A stretch of 63,657 nt of DNA from Amycolatopsis thermalba (GTDB lineage: Bacteria; Actinomycetota; Actinomycetes; Mycobacteriales; Pseudonocardiaceae), in NCBI RefSeq assembly GCF_003385215.1, contig NZ_PQHW01000030.1, positions 1-63,657 of the forward strand. The letters are read 5' to 3'. The position numbers were made by a program, and so were the translations under genes. Below, in pieces: positions 31,340 to 38,655 of the stretch. The notes beneath the pieces were generated by a model. That model saw nothing but the letters and a program-made list of their open reading frames with translations, was not told where the DNA came from and searched no databases. Every line of letters begins with the position of its first letter. Position 1 is the stretch's first letter.

Positions 31340-31588
31340 TCAACGGTTGGTCTCGCGCTCGACTACGAACGTTCCCTTGGAGCGGATCGTGGTCACGAGG
31401 CCGCGTTCACGGAGGATTTCGACAGCGTGCCTCGCTGTGCCCAGAGAGACGCGGTACTCCTCGGCGAGACGGCGTTCGTTGGGCAGCGCACTTCGCGGAG
31501 GCAGCTCACCCGAGGCGATCCGCGCTGCGATGTCATCAGCCAGCCACTCATACACGTAGCCGACCAGGTCGTTCGGAACTCTGGGCAC
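31340..31588 (-). CDS. Short GntR-type repressor of element 2 backbone
   Basis: An 82-residue winged-helix protein (IAARIASGELPPRSALPNER, EYRVSLGTARHAVEILRERG, IRSKGTFVV) without effector domain, from a GTG. It is a KorSA-like candidate, homologous to the element 1 repressor at 19758. The recognition helix (VSLGTARHAVEILR) is nearly identical, so the two repressors may share operators. Confidence 0.85.
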   Translation of the reverse strand: MPRVPNDLVGYVYEWLADDIAARIASGELPPRSALPNERRLAEEYRVSLGTARHAVEILRERGLVTTIRSKGTFVVERETNR

Positions 31589-31606
31589 AACTGCCCCCTC
31601 TTGGTG

Positions 31607-31885
31607 TCAGGACTGGATGGAATCTGCGCGCCGAGATTCGAGACGGGCTCTGCGCTCGAACTCCTCGGCGGCTACGGATGCTGCGTGGCGAGCCCACAAC
31701 GGTGCCCCCAGGTCCTCCGCCAGGACTCGCCACGCCTCGGCGACGGAGTGGTATGCCTGAGCAAGACGCCGCACTGCCGCCACGTCATCGGCGGCTGCTC
31801 GCATCGCGGCGAACAGTGCGGCTGTCTGCTCGGCATACGCGGTGTTCCACCGAGCGACCGCCTCACGCGACGGTCGCCCCACCAT
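31607..31885 (-). CDS. Hypothetical 92-residue protein between pra and GntR (element 2)
   Basis: An alanine-rich, entirely helical protein (YAEQTAALFAAMRAAADDVAAVRRLAQAYHSV, residues about 16-47 in outline). It is coupled to pra by a one-base TGATG overlap. There is no counterpart in element 1, where GntR directly follows pra. It resembles AMED-type small actinomycete hypothetical proteins only in composition. Function unknown. Confidence 0.68.
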   Translation of the reverse strand: MVGRPSREAVARWNTAYAEQTAALFAAMRAAADDVAAVRRLAQAYHSVAEAWRVLAEDLGAPLWARHAASVAAEEFERRARLESRRADSIQS

Positions 31886-32352
31886 CAGGCGGCCTTCTGC
31901 TCACTCGAGCCCTGGCCTGCACCCTTGCTCTGGGTGGGCCGGGAGTTGGTCGCGCCCTTGGGCTCACGCATCCCGGTCGCCCGCAGCACCCAACCCTGGT
32001 ACTTGAACTTCTCGCCCATAACCCGAGGTTCGATCGTCAGGCCCTCGAAGAGCACCGGACGGAAGTCGAAGCCCTGCATCACCGCCGGAGGCGGGACCGG
32101 CTGGACCCTGTCGAGCAGGGTCACCGTGACCGACTTGTCCCGGTCCTTCTCCGCCGAGGGGTCGGTCACCGTGACCTTCCACTGCGGCAGACCGGTCTGC
32201 TCGTCGATCTTCTGCTTCGGCTGCTTGCCCCGGGCCTTGTCCTCGTTCGAGACGTACTCCATGTCCGGTGTGACCGGACCAACGATCGCCGCTCCTTCCG
32301 GGAAGACCATGTCGTGCTCGATCTCGAAGCGCGTTCCGCGCGGTACCGCCAT
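31885..32352 (-). CDS. pra: Pra-like activator of replication, integration and excision (element 2)
   Basis: A 155-residue homologue of the element 1 gene at 20051. Shared blocks are RFEIEHDMVFPEGA, QWKVTVTDPSAEKDR, RVQPVPPPAV, PVLFEGLTIEPRV and KYQGWVLRATGM. It heads the leftward backbone operon, so it likely controls replication and excision. The C-terminal tail is low-complexity. Confidence 0.83.
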   Translation of the reverse strand: MAVPRGTRFEIEHDMVFPEGAAIVGPVTPDMEYVSNEDKARGKQPKQKIDEQTGLPQWKVTVTDPSAEKDRDKSVTVTLLDRVQPVPPPAVMQGFDFRPVLFEGLTIEPRVMGEKFKYQGWVLRATGMREPKGATNSRPTQSKGAGQGSSEQKAA

Positions 32353-32414
32353 TGCCTGTTCCTCCTGGTCGGCGCCTCAACCGGCGCTGCCTATCGTGGC
32401 TGACAGGGATAGGT

Positions 32415-32521
32415 TAGCCAGCCTGGCTAGACAAGTCAAGCAAGCAGTAATCAGGCTAGGCGACTAGGTGGCCTAGACAGGAGTTTCGGCGTTGCGCAAC
32501 ACTGGGAGGGTGTTGCGCAAC
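32415..32521. promoter_or_regulatory. Operator cluster between pra and the GntR cargo regulator (element 2)
   Basis: Two kinds of palindrome occupy the divergent promoter. TAGCCAGCCTGGCTA (32415-32429) lies on the pra side. Two GTTGCGCAAC palindromes (32491-32500 and 32512-32521), 21 bp apart or two helical turns, lie just before the GntR gene. The second kind fits autoregulation by that GntR protein. Confidence 0.6.
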
Positions 32522-32564
32522 AGTTCGCAACACCTGTCGTCCCGCAGAGAGCAAGGAGCGCGCC

Positions 32565-33407
32565 GTGCCGCTCGATCCAGATGACCCGCGACCGCCGTAT
32601 GTGCAGGTGGCGAATGCTCTCCGTGCTGCGATCCTGACCAAGAAGTTCAGCCCGGGGGACAAGCTGCCCTCGCGGAACGAGCTGGCGAAGACCTACAACG
32701 TCGCCCCCATGACGGTGCAGAACGCCCTGCGTGAGCTGCGTGAAGAAGGCTTGATCGTCTCCCGTCAGGGCAGTGGCGTGTTCGTCCGAGAGCGCACCGA
32801 ACGCCCCATCGGACTCCGACCGCACATCGAGCGCGCGTTCGAGGCCCAGCACGTGACGGTCGACTTCGCGGGATTCTCCGGCGAGACCCTCCACGGTGTC
32901 ATCGCCGAACCGCTGGACAAGATCCGAATCGGCCGGCTCCGTCCCGAGTCGATCAGGGTCCGCCTACTCGTGCCCGATCCGACGCAGCCCTGGACGCTGC
33001 CAGTCACCGTGGACAACCGCACCGACAGCCCGGTCTTCCGCAAGCGGGCCGACGAGATCATGCGCCGCAACACCCTCGCGATCGTCGATTCCGTGACCGA
33101 ACTCGCCGACCTGGGTTTGATCAACGAGGCGTCGGCCGAGATCCGGGTGCACAACGTGCCGCCGACGTTCAAGCTCTACCTGATCAACGACGAGGAAGCG
33201 TTCTTCGGCTTCTACCCGGTGCGTGAGCACGTCATCAGCTACGACGGCCAGACCGAGGCCATGTACGACCTGATGGGCAAGGACGCGATCCTGTTCCACC
33301 ACTCGGCGAACGACGACGACACCTCGACCGGATCGCAGTACGTCGAGCAGGCCAAGACGTGGTTCGAGAGCATGTGGTCGAGCGTCGGCAAGGACTTCCA
33401 GCGATGA
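32565..33407 (+). CDS. GntR family regulator of the HAD/phosphotransferase operon
   Basis: A 280-residue protein from a GTG with AAGGAG upstream. The N-terminal GntR winged helix (LRAAILTKKFSPGDKLPSRN, YNVAPMTVQNALRELREEG, SRQGSGVFV) is followed by a C-terminal domain of about 190 residues that is neither a standard UTRA nor FadR domain (TFKLYLINDEEAFFGFYPV, then DAILFHHSANDDD). It lacks residues I can tie to a ligand. It is coupled to the HAD gene by ATGA. GntR/HAD/phosphotransferase triplets recur in actinomycete mobile elements; the pathway is unknown. Confidence 0.82.
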   Translation: MPLDPDDPRPPYVQVANALRAAILTKKFSPGDKLPSRNELAKTYNVAPMTVQNALRELREEGLIVSRQGSGVFVRERTERPIGLRPHIERAFEAQHVTVDFAGFSGETLHGVIAEPLDKIRIGRLRPESIRVRLLVPDPTQPWTLPVTVDNRTDSPVFRKRADEIMRRNTLAIVDSVTELADLGLINEASAEIRVHNVPPTFKLYLINDEEAFFGFYPVREHVISYDGQTEAMYDLMGKDAILFHHSANDDDTSTGSQYVEQAKTWFESMWSSVGKDFQR

Positions 33408-34072
33408 CGGCCGCGGAGCTGCTGGACCAGGCCGGAGCGCTCCTCCTCGACTTCGACGGCCCAGTGTGCTCGGTCTTCGCCGGAATCCCCGCGTCCGTCG
33501 TGGCCGATCAGCTCCGCACCGTCCTCGCCGACGCCGGACATGCCCCACCCGAGCCCATAGCGAGCAGCAGTGACCCGTTCGACATGCTGAAATATGCCGC
33601 CTCACTCAGCGACGAGGACGCCCGATACGTCGAGGCCGCGTTCACTGCCCACGAAGTCGAGGCGATGACCACCGCAGCGCCCACCGAGGGCGCTTACGAG
33701 CTCATGCAGGCATGGCACGGTTCCGGCCGGCCACTGGCGATCGTCAGCAACAACAGCGCCGCCGCCATCAGCGCCTACCTCGACTTCTACGGCCTCCGCC
33801 CCCTGGTCAACGTGGTATCCGCCCGCGAGAGCGCAGACGTCCAGCTCCTCAAGCCGCACCCGCACCTCCTGAACCAGGCAGTCCGCGGACTCGGCATCCC
33901 CGCGGAGCGATGCGTCTTCGTCGGCGACTCCCTGACCGACGTCGAAGCGGCGAAGGCCGCCGGTGTCCGGTCGATCGGCTATGCCAACAAGCCAGGCAAG
34001 CGCGAGCGTTTCACCAGCGCCGGAGCCGACGCGATCACCGAGGTCTTGACAGAGCTGGTCGCGGTCTCGTGA
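33404..34072 (+). CDS. HAD family hydrolase (element 2 cargo)
   Basis: A 222-residue phosphatase. Motif I is LLLDFDGPVCS at 13-23 (Asp nucleophile and the acid two residues later), motif II LAIVSNNSA near 107, motif III Lys in LLKPHPHLL near 150 and motif IV VFVGDSLTDVEAA near 170. A helical cap lies between motifs I and II, as in phosphoglycolate phosphatase-like HADs. It overlaps both neighbours (ATGA and GTGA), so the triplet is one operon. Substrate unknown. Confidence 0.87.
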   Translation: MTAAELLDQAGALLLDFDGPVCSVFAGIPASVVADQLRTVLADAGHAPPEPIASSSDPFDMLKYAASLSDEDARYVEAAFTAHEVEAMTTAAPTEGAYELMQAWHGSGRPLAIVSNNSAAAISAYLDFYGLRPLVNVVSARESADVQLLKPHPHLLNQAVRGLGIPAERCVFVGDSLTDVEAAKAAGVRSIGYANKPGKRERFTSAGADAITEVLTELVAVS

Positions 34073-34881
34073 AGGTCCCGGACAAGCTCGCCAACTCCGT
34101 CCGAGCGCGATGGCCCGACCGTGCGGACACCTGGCTGACCAGCATCAGCTCCGAACTCGACGAACTCACCCACCAGCATTCAGCGACGCTCCAGCGCGTC
34201 CTGCCAGCGCGGTACGCCTTCGTGGTCAGTGCGACCAGCCCGCACGGCCCGCTCATCTTCCGAGCCTCACCCGACCCGGCAGCCCTCGACCAAGCCACCG
34301 TCGCCGAAGCACTGGGCCGCCTCGACATCGGCCCCAAGATCCATCTCACGACCAGCACCGACACCGGTTCATGGACGGTCATGGAGCAGGTCATCCCCGG
34401 AACCCCGCTCGCCGACGCCAACCCGGCAACCCTCGACATCGAGGCCCTGGCCCGCCCCGTCCGAGCAATGGCCGGCCAACCCGCACCTTCGCCCGACCTG
34501 CCACTCATCACCGACTGGCTCCGCGACCGCCTCATCAACGACAACCTCACCGAGCTACCGGAGGGCGAGCAGGTAGCCCCCAAGGCCGAGCGAGCCTACG
34601 CCCTCGAACTCCTCGATGACCTCACCGCGGACATGCGCCCCGGTCTCTGCCACGGCGACGCCTCACCCTGGAACGTCCTCACAGGCCACGACGGCCAGTG
34701 GAAGCTCATCGACCCCCGCGGCATGCAAGGCGAACCCGAGTACGACGCCGCCGTGATGGCATTCAAGCTTCAGCACTTTCTCTCAATTTCTAATGCTGAA
34801 GGCAAGATTGCTGACCTCAGCCAGCTCGATAGCACTCGAATTGACGCTTGGGAAACAGTGGCCCGCGCGGCGCGGATCTAA
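34069..34881 (+). CDS. Aminoglycoside phosphotransferase-fold kinase (element 2 cargo)
   Basis: A 270-residue kinase-fold protein from a GTG overlapping the HAD stop. The Brenner motif LCHGDASPWNVL (about 195-206) supplies the catalytic Asp and Asn, and KLIDPRGMQGEPEYD the metal-binding Asp, with DPRG as in streptomycin 6-phosphotransferases. The N-lobe is recognisable (YAFVVSATSPHGPLIF). It phosphorylates a small hydroxylated molecule; resistance to an antibiotic is possible but unproven. GC content falls sharply in its last 30 codons, near the junction to the ParA/PIN genes. Confidence 0.83.
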   Translation: MKVPDKLANSVRARWPDRADTWLTSISSELDELTHQHSATLQRVLPARYAFVVSATSPHGPLIFRASPDPAALDQATVAEALGRLDIGPKIHLTTSTDTGSWTVMEQVIPGTPLADANPATLDIEALARPVRAMAGQPAPSPDLPLITDWLRDRLINDNLTELPEGEQVAPKAERAYALELLDDLTADMRPGLCHGDASPWNVLTGHDGQWKLIDPRGMQGEPEYDAAVMAFKLQHFLSISNAEGKIADLSQLDSTRIDAWETVARAARI

Positions 34882-35036
34882 GCAATCAGAAGTGGTGAGG
34901 TCAATATCGGGTGTACTGAGGTCTCGTTCTGTCGTGGTCGACTATCTTGCAGTGAGCTGTGCAGCTGCGTATGAGAATGTTATCCTTGGCTTGCGTCGAG
35001 AAGCACTAGTGAGCGGTCGAACATCCGGAGGACTCG

Positions 35037-36038
35037 TTGCGCATCATCTCGTTCTTCAATCACAAAGGCGGGGTAGGTAAGACTACACTTCTATATAACG
35101 TCGGCATGGCGCTCGCTAGTCATGGCAAGCGTATACTCTTCGTTGACCTCGACCCTCAGGCGAATCTTACTTCCGCCGCCCTATCTGACACAGTGTTACA
35201 ACGGGCGATTGACCAAGATTTAACGATCCACGGCTGTCTACAGCCACTGGTTGACCGGTCGGGGGACGTTAAGCCGATATCGCCTTTTAAGATTAGAGAT
35301 ACCGCATGGATACTGCCGGGCCATATAGCGTTAAGTGAGTTTGAGGAAATTGCGCCAACTGGCTGGACTGAAGCGGTCGCAGGAAATGCGGGAGGCTTTC
35401 GGACCAGCACTGCAATCTATCGCCTCATTTCCGAGGTTGGCGAAGTGGTACAGGCTGATTTTGCGATGATGGACCTCGGTCCGAACGTCGGCGCATTGAA
35501 TAGAACTGCAATTCTAGGGTCGACGGGCTTTGTCGTACCCCTTGCTCCAGACCTGTTCTCGCTAACTGCACTCAGCAGTGTTGGCAAGAGTGCGTCGTTG
35601 TGGGTTTCGGAATGGCAGGCTGCTATTGGGTCAATGGAGCGCAGGCAGCTGTCCTTTCCCTTTACTCTACCTGAAGGCAAACCAGCGCCGCTTGGTTATG
35701 TTAGCCAACAGTTCTCCGTGTATCGACAGGAGCCAGCCGAGGCTTATAGGCGCTGGATAGAGCAGATACCCGAGCAATATCAAAAGGGAATTGTCGAGCC
35801 GCTGTCTAGAAGTGGGGCGGCCATTCCGCCTGGCGCTGCGAGTCTCGGTGAAGTGAAAAACCTATCGAGCCTCGTTCCGATCGCGCAGCGTAGTAACAAG
35901 GCGATCTTTGAGTTGAGCGGTGTTGAAGCCCGCGGCGCGCAGCATACTCGTGCGCGCGATACCTATATGTTGTTCAGTAATTTGGCAAAAGAGATTTCTG
36001 AACGCGTTGAGTACGTGGCGGGGAAAGCTAAACAATGA
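35037..36038 (+). CDS. ParA/MinD-like ATPase of an ATPase/PIN two-gene system
   Basis: A 333-residue protein from a TTG with GGAGG 5 bp upstream. It has the deviant Walker A of the ParA family, NHKGGVGKTTLLYN at 8-21, the Walker A' region FVDLDPQANLTS near 39-50 and switch II MMDLGPNVGALNR near 148. It has no N-terminal HTH, and there is no ParB gene or parS-like repeat. The gene and its partner are clearly AT-richer than the element. Its stop overlaps the PIN gene start (ATGA). The family makes ATP-switched dimers on membranes or DNA; here it probably controls the nuclease rather than partition. Candidate defence sensor. Confidence 0.83.
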   Translation: MRIISFFNHKGGVGKTTLLYNVGMALASHGKRILFVDLDPQANLTSAALSDTVLQRAIDQDLTIHGCLQPLVDRSGDVKPISPFKIRDTAWILPGHIALSEFEEIAPTGWTEAVAGNAGGFRTSTAIYRLISEVGEVVQADFAMMDLGPNVGALNRTAILGSTGFVVPLAPDLFSLTALSSVGKSASLWVSEWQAAIGSMERRQLSFPFTLPEGKPAPLGYVSQQFSVYRQEPAEAYRRWIEQIPEQYQKGIVEPLSRSGAAIPPGAASLGEVKNLSSLVPIAQRSNKAIFELSGVEARGAQHTRARDTYMLFSNLAKEISERVEYVAGKAKQ

Positions 36039-36970
36039 TCATCCTCGATACGTCGGTCTTGCCTCGACGGGGTAAGCTGAGAACGCCGATCCTCGGCGCG
36101 TTGATTCATGTTTGCAAGACGAGAGGAATTGAAATCGTCCTCCCTTCCATCGTGCTCGAGGAGTCGGTCAGTGCTCGCGGACGAGACGCGGAAGATGTGT
36201 TCTCAAAGCTGCTTACCTCTTATAACGACGCTAGCAAGTACTTCCAATTGCCACCGATCTACGTGCCAGGGCGAGTTGAGGTAGAAGACGAGTGGCGAAC
36301 GGACTTACGGGAAGCTTTCACGATCGTCGATGTGCATCCAGATGATGCGACGGAGTCGCTGATCAGAGAAGCGAACAGAATCAAACCGGCATCGAATGGC
36401 CGAGGTGCGCGAGATTCCGCTATATGGCTAACGGCTGTCCGGCATCATAGGTCGACAGGCGGTCCCACATACCTTGTATCTGCGAATACGAATGATTTCG
36501 CTGATAATAATAAGAGTGGGCTCCATGGTGACCTAATCCAGGACCTTGGCGACCAAAATGATGGATTCCACTATTACAAGTCACTAGACGAGCTGGTCAA
36601 CGTTCTGGCGAGCAGGGTGAAGATTGATTCACTGCCAGAAGGACTCCTCGCTAGCGCGTTGACAGAGGTATCCGATTCGGTTGAATCAGTATTGCAAGAC
36701 GCGTTGGCGTCGGAGAACTTCACGCCGTTTGAAGTCTTCGATGCGTACGAATCTGTTGCGGGTACCGTCTTGCGTGCCTATGAGATCGAGGAAACAAAGC
36801 TGGCGCTCGTCAATGTTGTCATGGATATCTATGGCTTTGCCTCTGGGGTTAACCCCACGACCGAGGTTCGTCGAGTTTCCTTTCGCGTCTGGCTTGAATT
36901 CGAGTGGCGTTCGGACAACCTTGTATCGGTCGACTTGGAAGGCGTGTCAATCGGTCAGGCGTCGAGTTAG
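36035..36970 (+). CDS. PIN-like nuclease paired with the ParA-like ATPase
   Basis: A 311-residue protein. The first 170 residues are a PIN domain, close to the DUF4935/PIN_8 type: MIILDTSVL with Asp5, SIVLEESVS with Glu42/43, GARDSAIWL with Asp127 and VSANTNDFAD with Asp154 or Asp157. Together these form the acidic metal site of a ribonuclease. The last 140 residues are a separate domain with no motif I know. It overlaps the ParA stop, so the two are made together. No antitoxin-sized gene is present; the ATPase is the only candidate regulator. Ribonuclease activity against host or phage RNA is inferred. Confidence 0.8.
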   Translation: MIILDTSVLPRRGKLRTPILGALIHVCKTRGIEIVLPSIVLEESVSARGRDAEDVFSKLLTSYNDASKYFQLPPIYVPGRVEVEDEWRTDLREAFTIVDVHPDDATESLIREANRIKPASNGRGARDSAIWLTAVRHHRSTGGPTYLVSANTNDFADNNKSGLHGDLIQDLGDQNDGFHYYKSLDELVNVLASRVKIDSLPEGLLASALTEVSDSVESVLQDALASENFTPFEVFDAYESVAGTVLRAYEIEETKLALVNVVMDIYGFASGVNPTTEVRRVSFRVWLEFEWRSDNLVSVDLEGVSIGQASS

Positions 36971-36979
36971 CTGCAGTTC

Positions 36980-37083
36980 AGCTGCCGAACTTGGCTCTAT
37001 TGGATCAAGAGCGGCCCGCAAGCGGGCCGCGTCGGGATCCGCACGGCCTTCCGCTCCGCTCCGGCCGGCGGTCCCGACATCTG
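36980..37083. other. Conserved double-hairpin block at the end of element 2 cargo
   Basis: The lead AGCTGCCGAACTTGGCTCTA is followed by hairpin 1, GCGGCCCGC-AA-GCGGGCCGC at 37011-37030, and a second stem bounded by GTCGGGA and TCCCGAC. Compared with 24648 in element 1, stem bases differ on both sides yet still pair. It ends the AT-rich cargo. Confidence 0.6.
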
Positions 37084-37086
37084 CCG

Positions 37087-37617
37087 TCAAGGCGTGCTGT
37101 CTAATCCGACCTGGGATGCCGCCTTCTGTATCCATCGAACAGTCGCCTCCGCCGTTGGTATCACCGGTTGACCCGCAAGCTGGTCCTCATACACATCTCG
37201 TCCGCGGTCGTACCTTGGGTCTGCCGGGACACCGTCGGCAGGGGCCCAGTACATCTCGTCCCGAGTGCCAAGCCTGCCTTGGCCAAGGATCCAAGTGCCA
37301 AGTTCACTGCCGTGGTTCCGTTGGATGACGATGGCACGTTGATGCGTCATCCGATTTCTGGCCCACCGGATTCCAGCGATCAACTGCCCCTCGGGATCGC
37401 CCTGCCTGGCCGCCCGATAACGGTCGCCGAGCAGGTCCTGAAGACCTTCGTCGCATGATCCGAGCCAGAACAAGGTCTCGCCGGTCGGCGCGTAGGCCTT
37501 GTCGACGTCGTAGCGCTCCAGGCGAAGGCGGCGAAGAGCGTCTTGGAGAGCGCGGACTGCCAGCTGTACCAGCCGCGACTCCTTGGCTCCGCCCTTGCTG
37601 ACCTGCGACCCCGCCAT
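37087..37617 (-). CDS. Hypothetical protein at the right end of element 2
   Basis: A 176-residue protein from the ATG at 37617 (an upstream in-frame start near 37665 is possible). It is helical in its first half (SRLVQLAVRALQDALRRLRL) and contains GETLFWLGSCDEGLQDLLG and GIRWARNRMTHQR, which resembles helical proteins of the HEPN-like or abortive-infection type, but no catalytic RxxxxH motif can be claimed with confidence (RNRMTH is a candidate). It sits where element 1 has the DUF6308-like gene. Function unknown. Confidence 0.6.
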   Translation of the reverse strand: MAGSQVSKGGAKESRLVQLAVRALQDALRRLRLERYDVDKAYAPTGETLFWLGSCDEGLQDLLGDRYRAARQGDPEGQLIAGIRWARNRMTHQRAIVIQRNHGSELGTWILGQGRLGTRDEMYWAPADGVPADPRYDRGRDVYEDQLAGQPVIPTAEATVRWIQKAASQVGLDSTP

Positions 37618-37694
37618 ACGTACATTTAAGCGATCCTTCCAGGGCTCCGCCCCGGACCCCGGCACCGCTTCGGAGATCAGGGAAAGTCACGACC

Positions 37695-37830
37695 GGTGAT
37701 CTCCTCACGGCGCGCCCGAGGGCAGCCAGACCGGCCGGCACCGGTCAAGGGCGCTTCGCGGCCTCCGGCAGACCCTTGACCGGCACCACCCGGTCTGGCA
37801 GGGGTGAACCCGCGCCGCGAGGAGATCACC
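37695..37830. repeat. Nested 136-bp palindrome, candidate origin or clt (element 2)
   Basis: Four perfect arm pairs face each other: GGTGATCTCCTC (37695) with GAGGAGATCACC (37819), CGGCGCG (37708) with CGCGCCG (37811), CCAGACCGG (37726) with CCGGTCTGG (37790), and CCGGTCAAGGG (37741) with CCCTTGACCGG (37773). The loop is 21 nt. Spacers on the two sides are nearly symmetrical, so the whole block can fold as one long hairpin. Confidence 0.65.
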
Positions 37831-37869
37831 TCAGCCGGGGGAACTGTGCAGGTGGGAGCCCCGCATGTC

Positions 37870-37911
37870 GTGCCATTAGCGTGCCATTAGGGGCGGTCAA
37901 CCACGGTCAAC
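37870..37911. repeat. Right-end arm sites of element 2
   Basis: Two direct GTGCCATTA copies (37870-37890) repeat the left arm of element 2. GGTCAACCACGGTCAAC (37895-37911) follows, the same motif as at 25706 in element 1. Confidence 0.6.
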
Positions 37912-37974
37912 GGAGGCACACCCGGGCGAACCCGTCCCGCAGGTCAGGGCCATCGTCAAGCAAGATCAGACCGA

Positions 37975-38082
37975 TTCCCAAGCTGAGAACGCGGGTTCGA
38001 TTCCCGTCATCCGCTCTCCGCAGGTCAGAAGGGGTGCCATCCGGGTTCGGGAGGCGCCCCTTCTGCTGTCTCCAGCAACATC
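37975..38082 (+). repeat. Right att site plus 108-bp perfect repeat of the element 1 left end
   Basis: The 42-bp tRNA core is followed by the terminator hairpin and first arm repeat, identical over 108 bp to 14216-14323. A chromosomal attR should not carry the int-proximal sequence of element 1, so this is the left end of a further element. Confidence 0.9.
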
Positions 38083-38093
38083 ATGCGGCCACG

Positions 38094-38129
38094 GCGGTGC
38101 TCCTCGACGAGCTTCGGGAGCCGCTCCGC
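38094..38129 (-). pseudogene. Stub of a third integrase gene
   Basis: On the minus strand this reads ERLPKLVEEHRRG, matching the C-terminus of integrase 1 (DRLSKLVEEHRRGPG) with two base changes in 36 bp. The rest of the gene and element is gone; 38130-38277 shows no further similarity and no gene. A relic of a third, element 1-type AICE at the right border. Confidence 0.82.
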
Positions 38130-38277
38130 TCAGGCCGTCGGCCCCGGCGCACCTCCCGCTCCAACCGTCGTGACGTCATCAGCGGCCATGCCGCCCGAAC
38201 CTCGCCCGAGGCTGGCTTGCGCCTGTGCAGCGCGTCCGTTCGTATGCTCTGTTCGACTCAACTCAGGGGAGATCGAC

Positions 38278-38655
38278 ATGACGTCGCTCGAGACGATGAG
38301 CGAACGGGAGTTCTTCGCGAATGTGGGGCGGCGGCCCGGCATGTTCGTCGAGCGCGGGACCTACCACGCGATCAGTTCCTTCATCACCGGATACGACCAG
38401 CACGCCATGCGCAACGGCGGCGGATGGCTGCGCGAATTTCACGACTGGGTCTTGCGGAGGCGCGGCCTCGAGAGGAGCCCTCTGGTCTGGAGCGCCGAAG
38501 TGCTGTGGCTCGCATTTCCTGATGGAGCCTTCCGCTCGCGTGGCTTCGACCTCACGGCCGACGAGAACGCGCACGCCATCAACGTGCTGTTCGAGTTGCT
38601 GGACGAGTCCCTGGCCGAACGCGAAGCCGCCGACGATGCTCCCGCGAGTGCGTAG
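38278..38655 (+). CDS. Hypothetical actinobacterial protein
   Basis: A 125-residue protein from an ATG with CAGGGGAG 6 bp upstream. Notable segments: EREFFANVGRRPGMFVERGT, YHAISSFITGYDQHAM and a C-terminal acidic helix (INVLFELLDESLAERE). There are no cysteines, membrane segments or catalytic motifs. It is the first complete gene to the right of the integrated elements, so it may be chromosomal or a remnant of the lost third element. Function unknown. Confidence 0.68.
   Translation: MTSLETMSEREFFANVGRRPGMFVERGTYHAISSFITGYDQHAMRNGGGWLREFHDWVLRRRGLERSPLVWSAEVLWLAFPDGAFRSRGFDLTADENAHAINVLFELLDESLAEREAADDAPASA

Larger units (their letters stand above)
25786..37974. mobile_element. Element 2: second AICE in tandem
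   Basis: A 12.19-kb element bounded by the central and right att cores, with the same leftward backbone as element 1 (int, xis, rep, small gene, traB, two CxxC genes, short GntR, an extra 92-residue gene and pra). Its own cargo is a GntR/HAD/phosphotransferase operon, then an AT-rich ParA/PIN pair. The right end has the double hairpin, an unidentified gene, the 136-bp palindrome and arm sites of a different sequence from element 1. Rep and the small CxxC genes are close homologues; Int, arm sites and cargo differ. Confidence 0.92.

Noticed and set aside
35037..36038. ParA as an ordinary partition system for the element
   Set aside because: There is no ParB or parS, the gene overlaps a nuclease gene, has different base composition and is absent from the sister element.
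36035..36970. PIN protein as toxin of a VapBC pair
   Set aside because: It is twice the usual VapC length, has an extra C-terminal domain and there is no small antitoxin gene.
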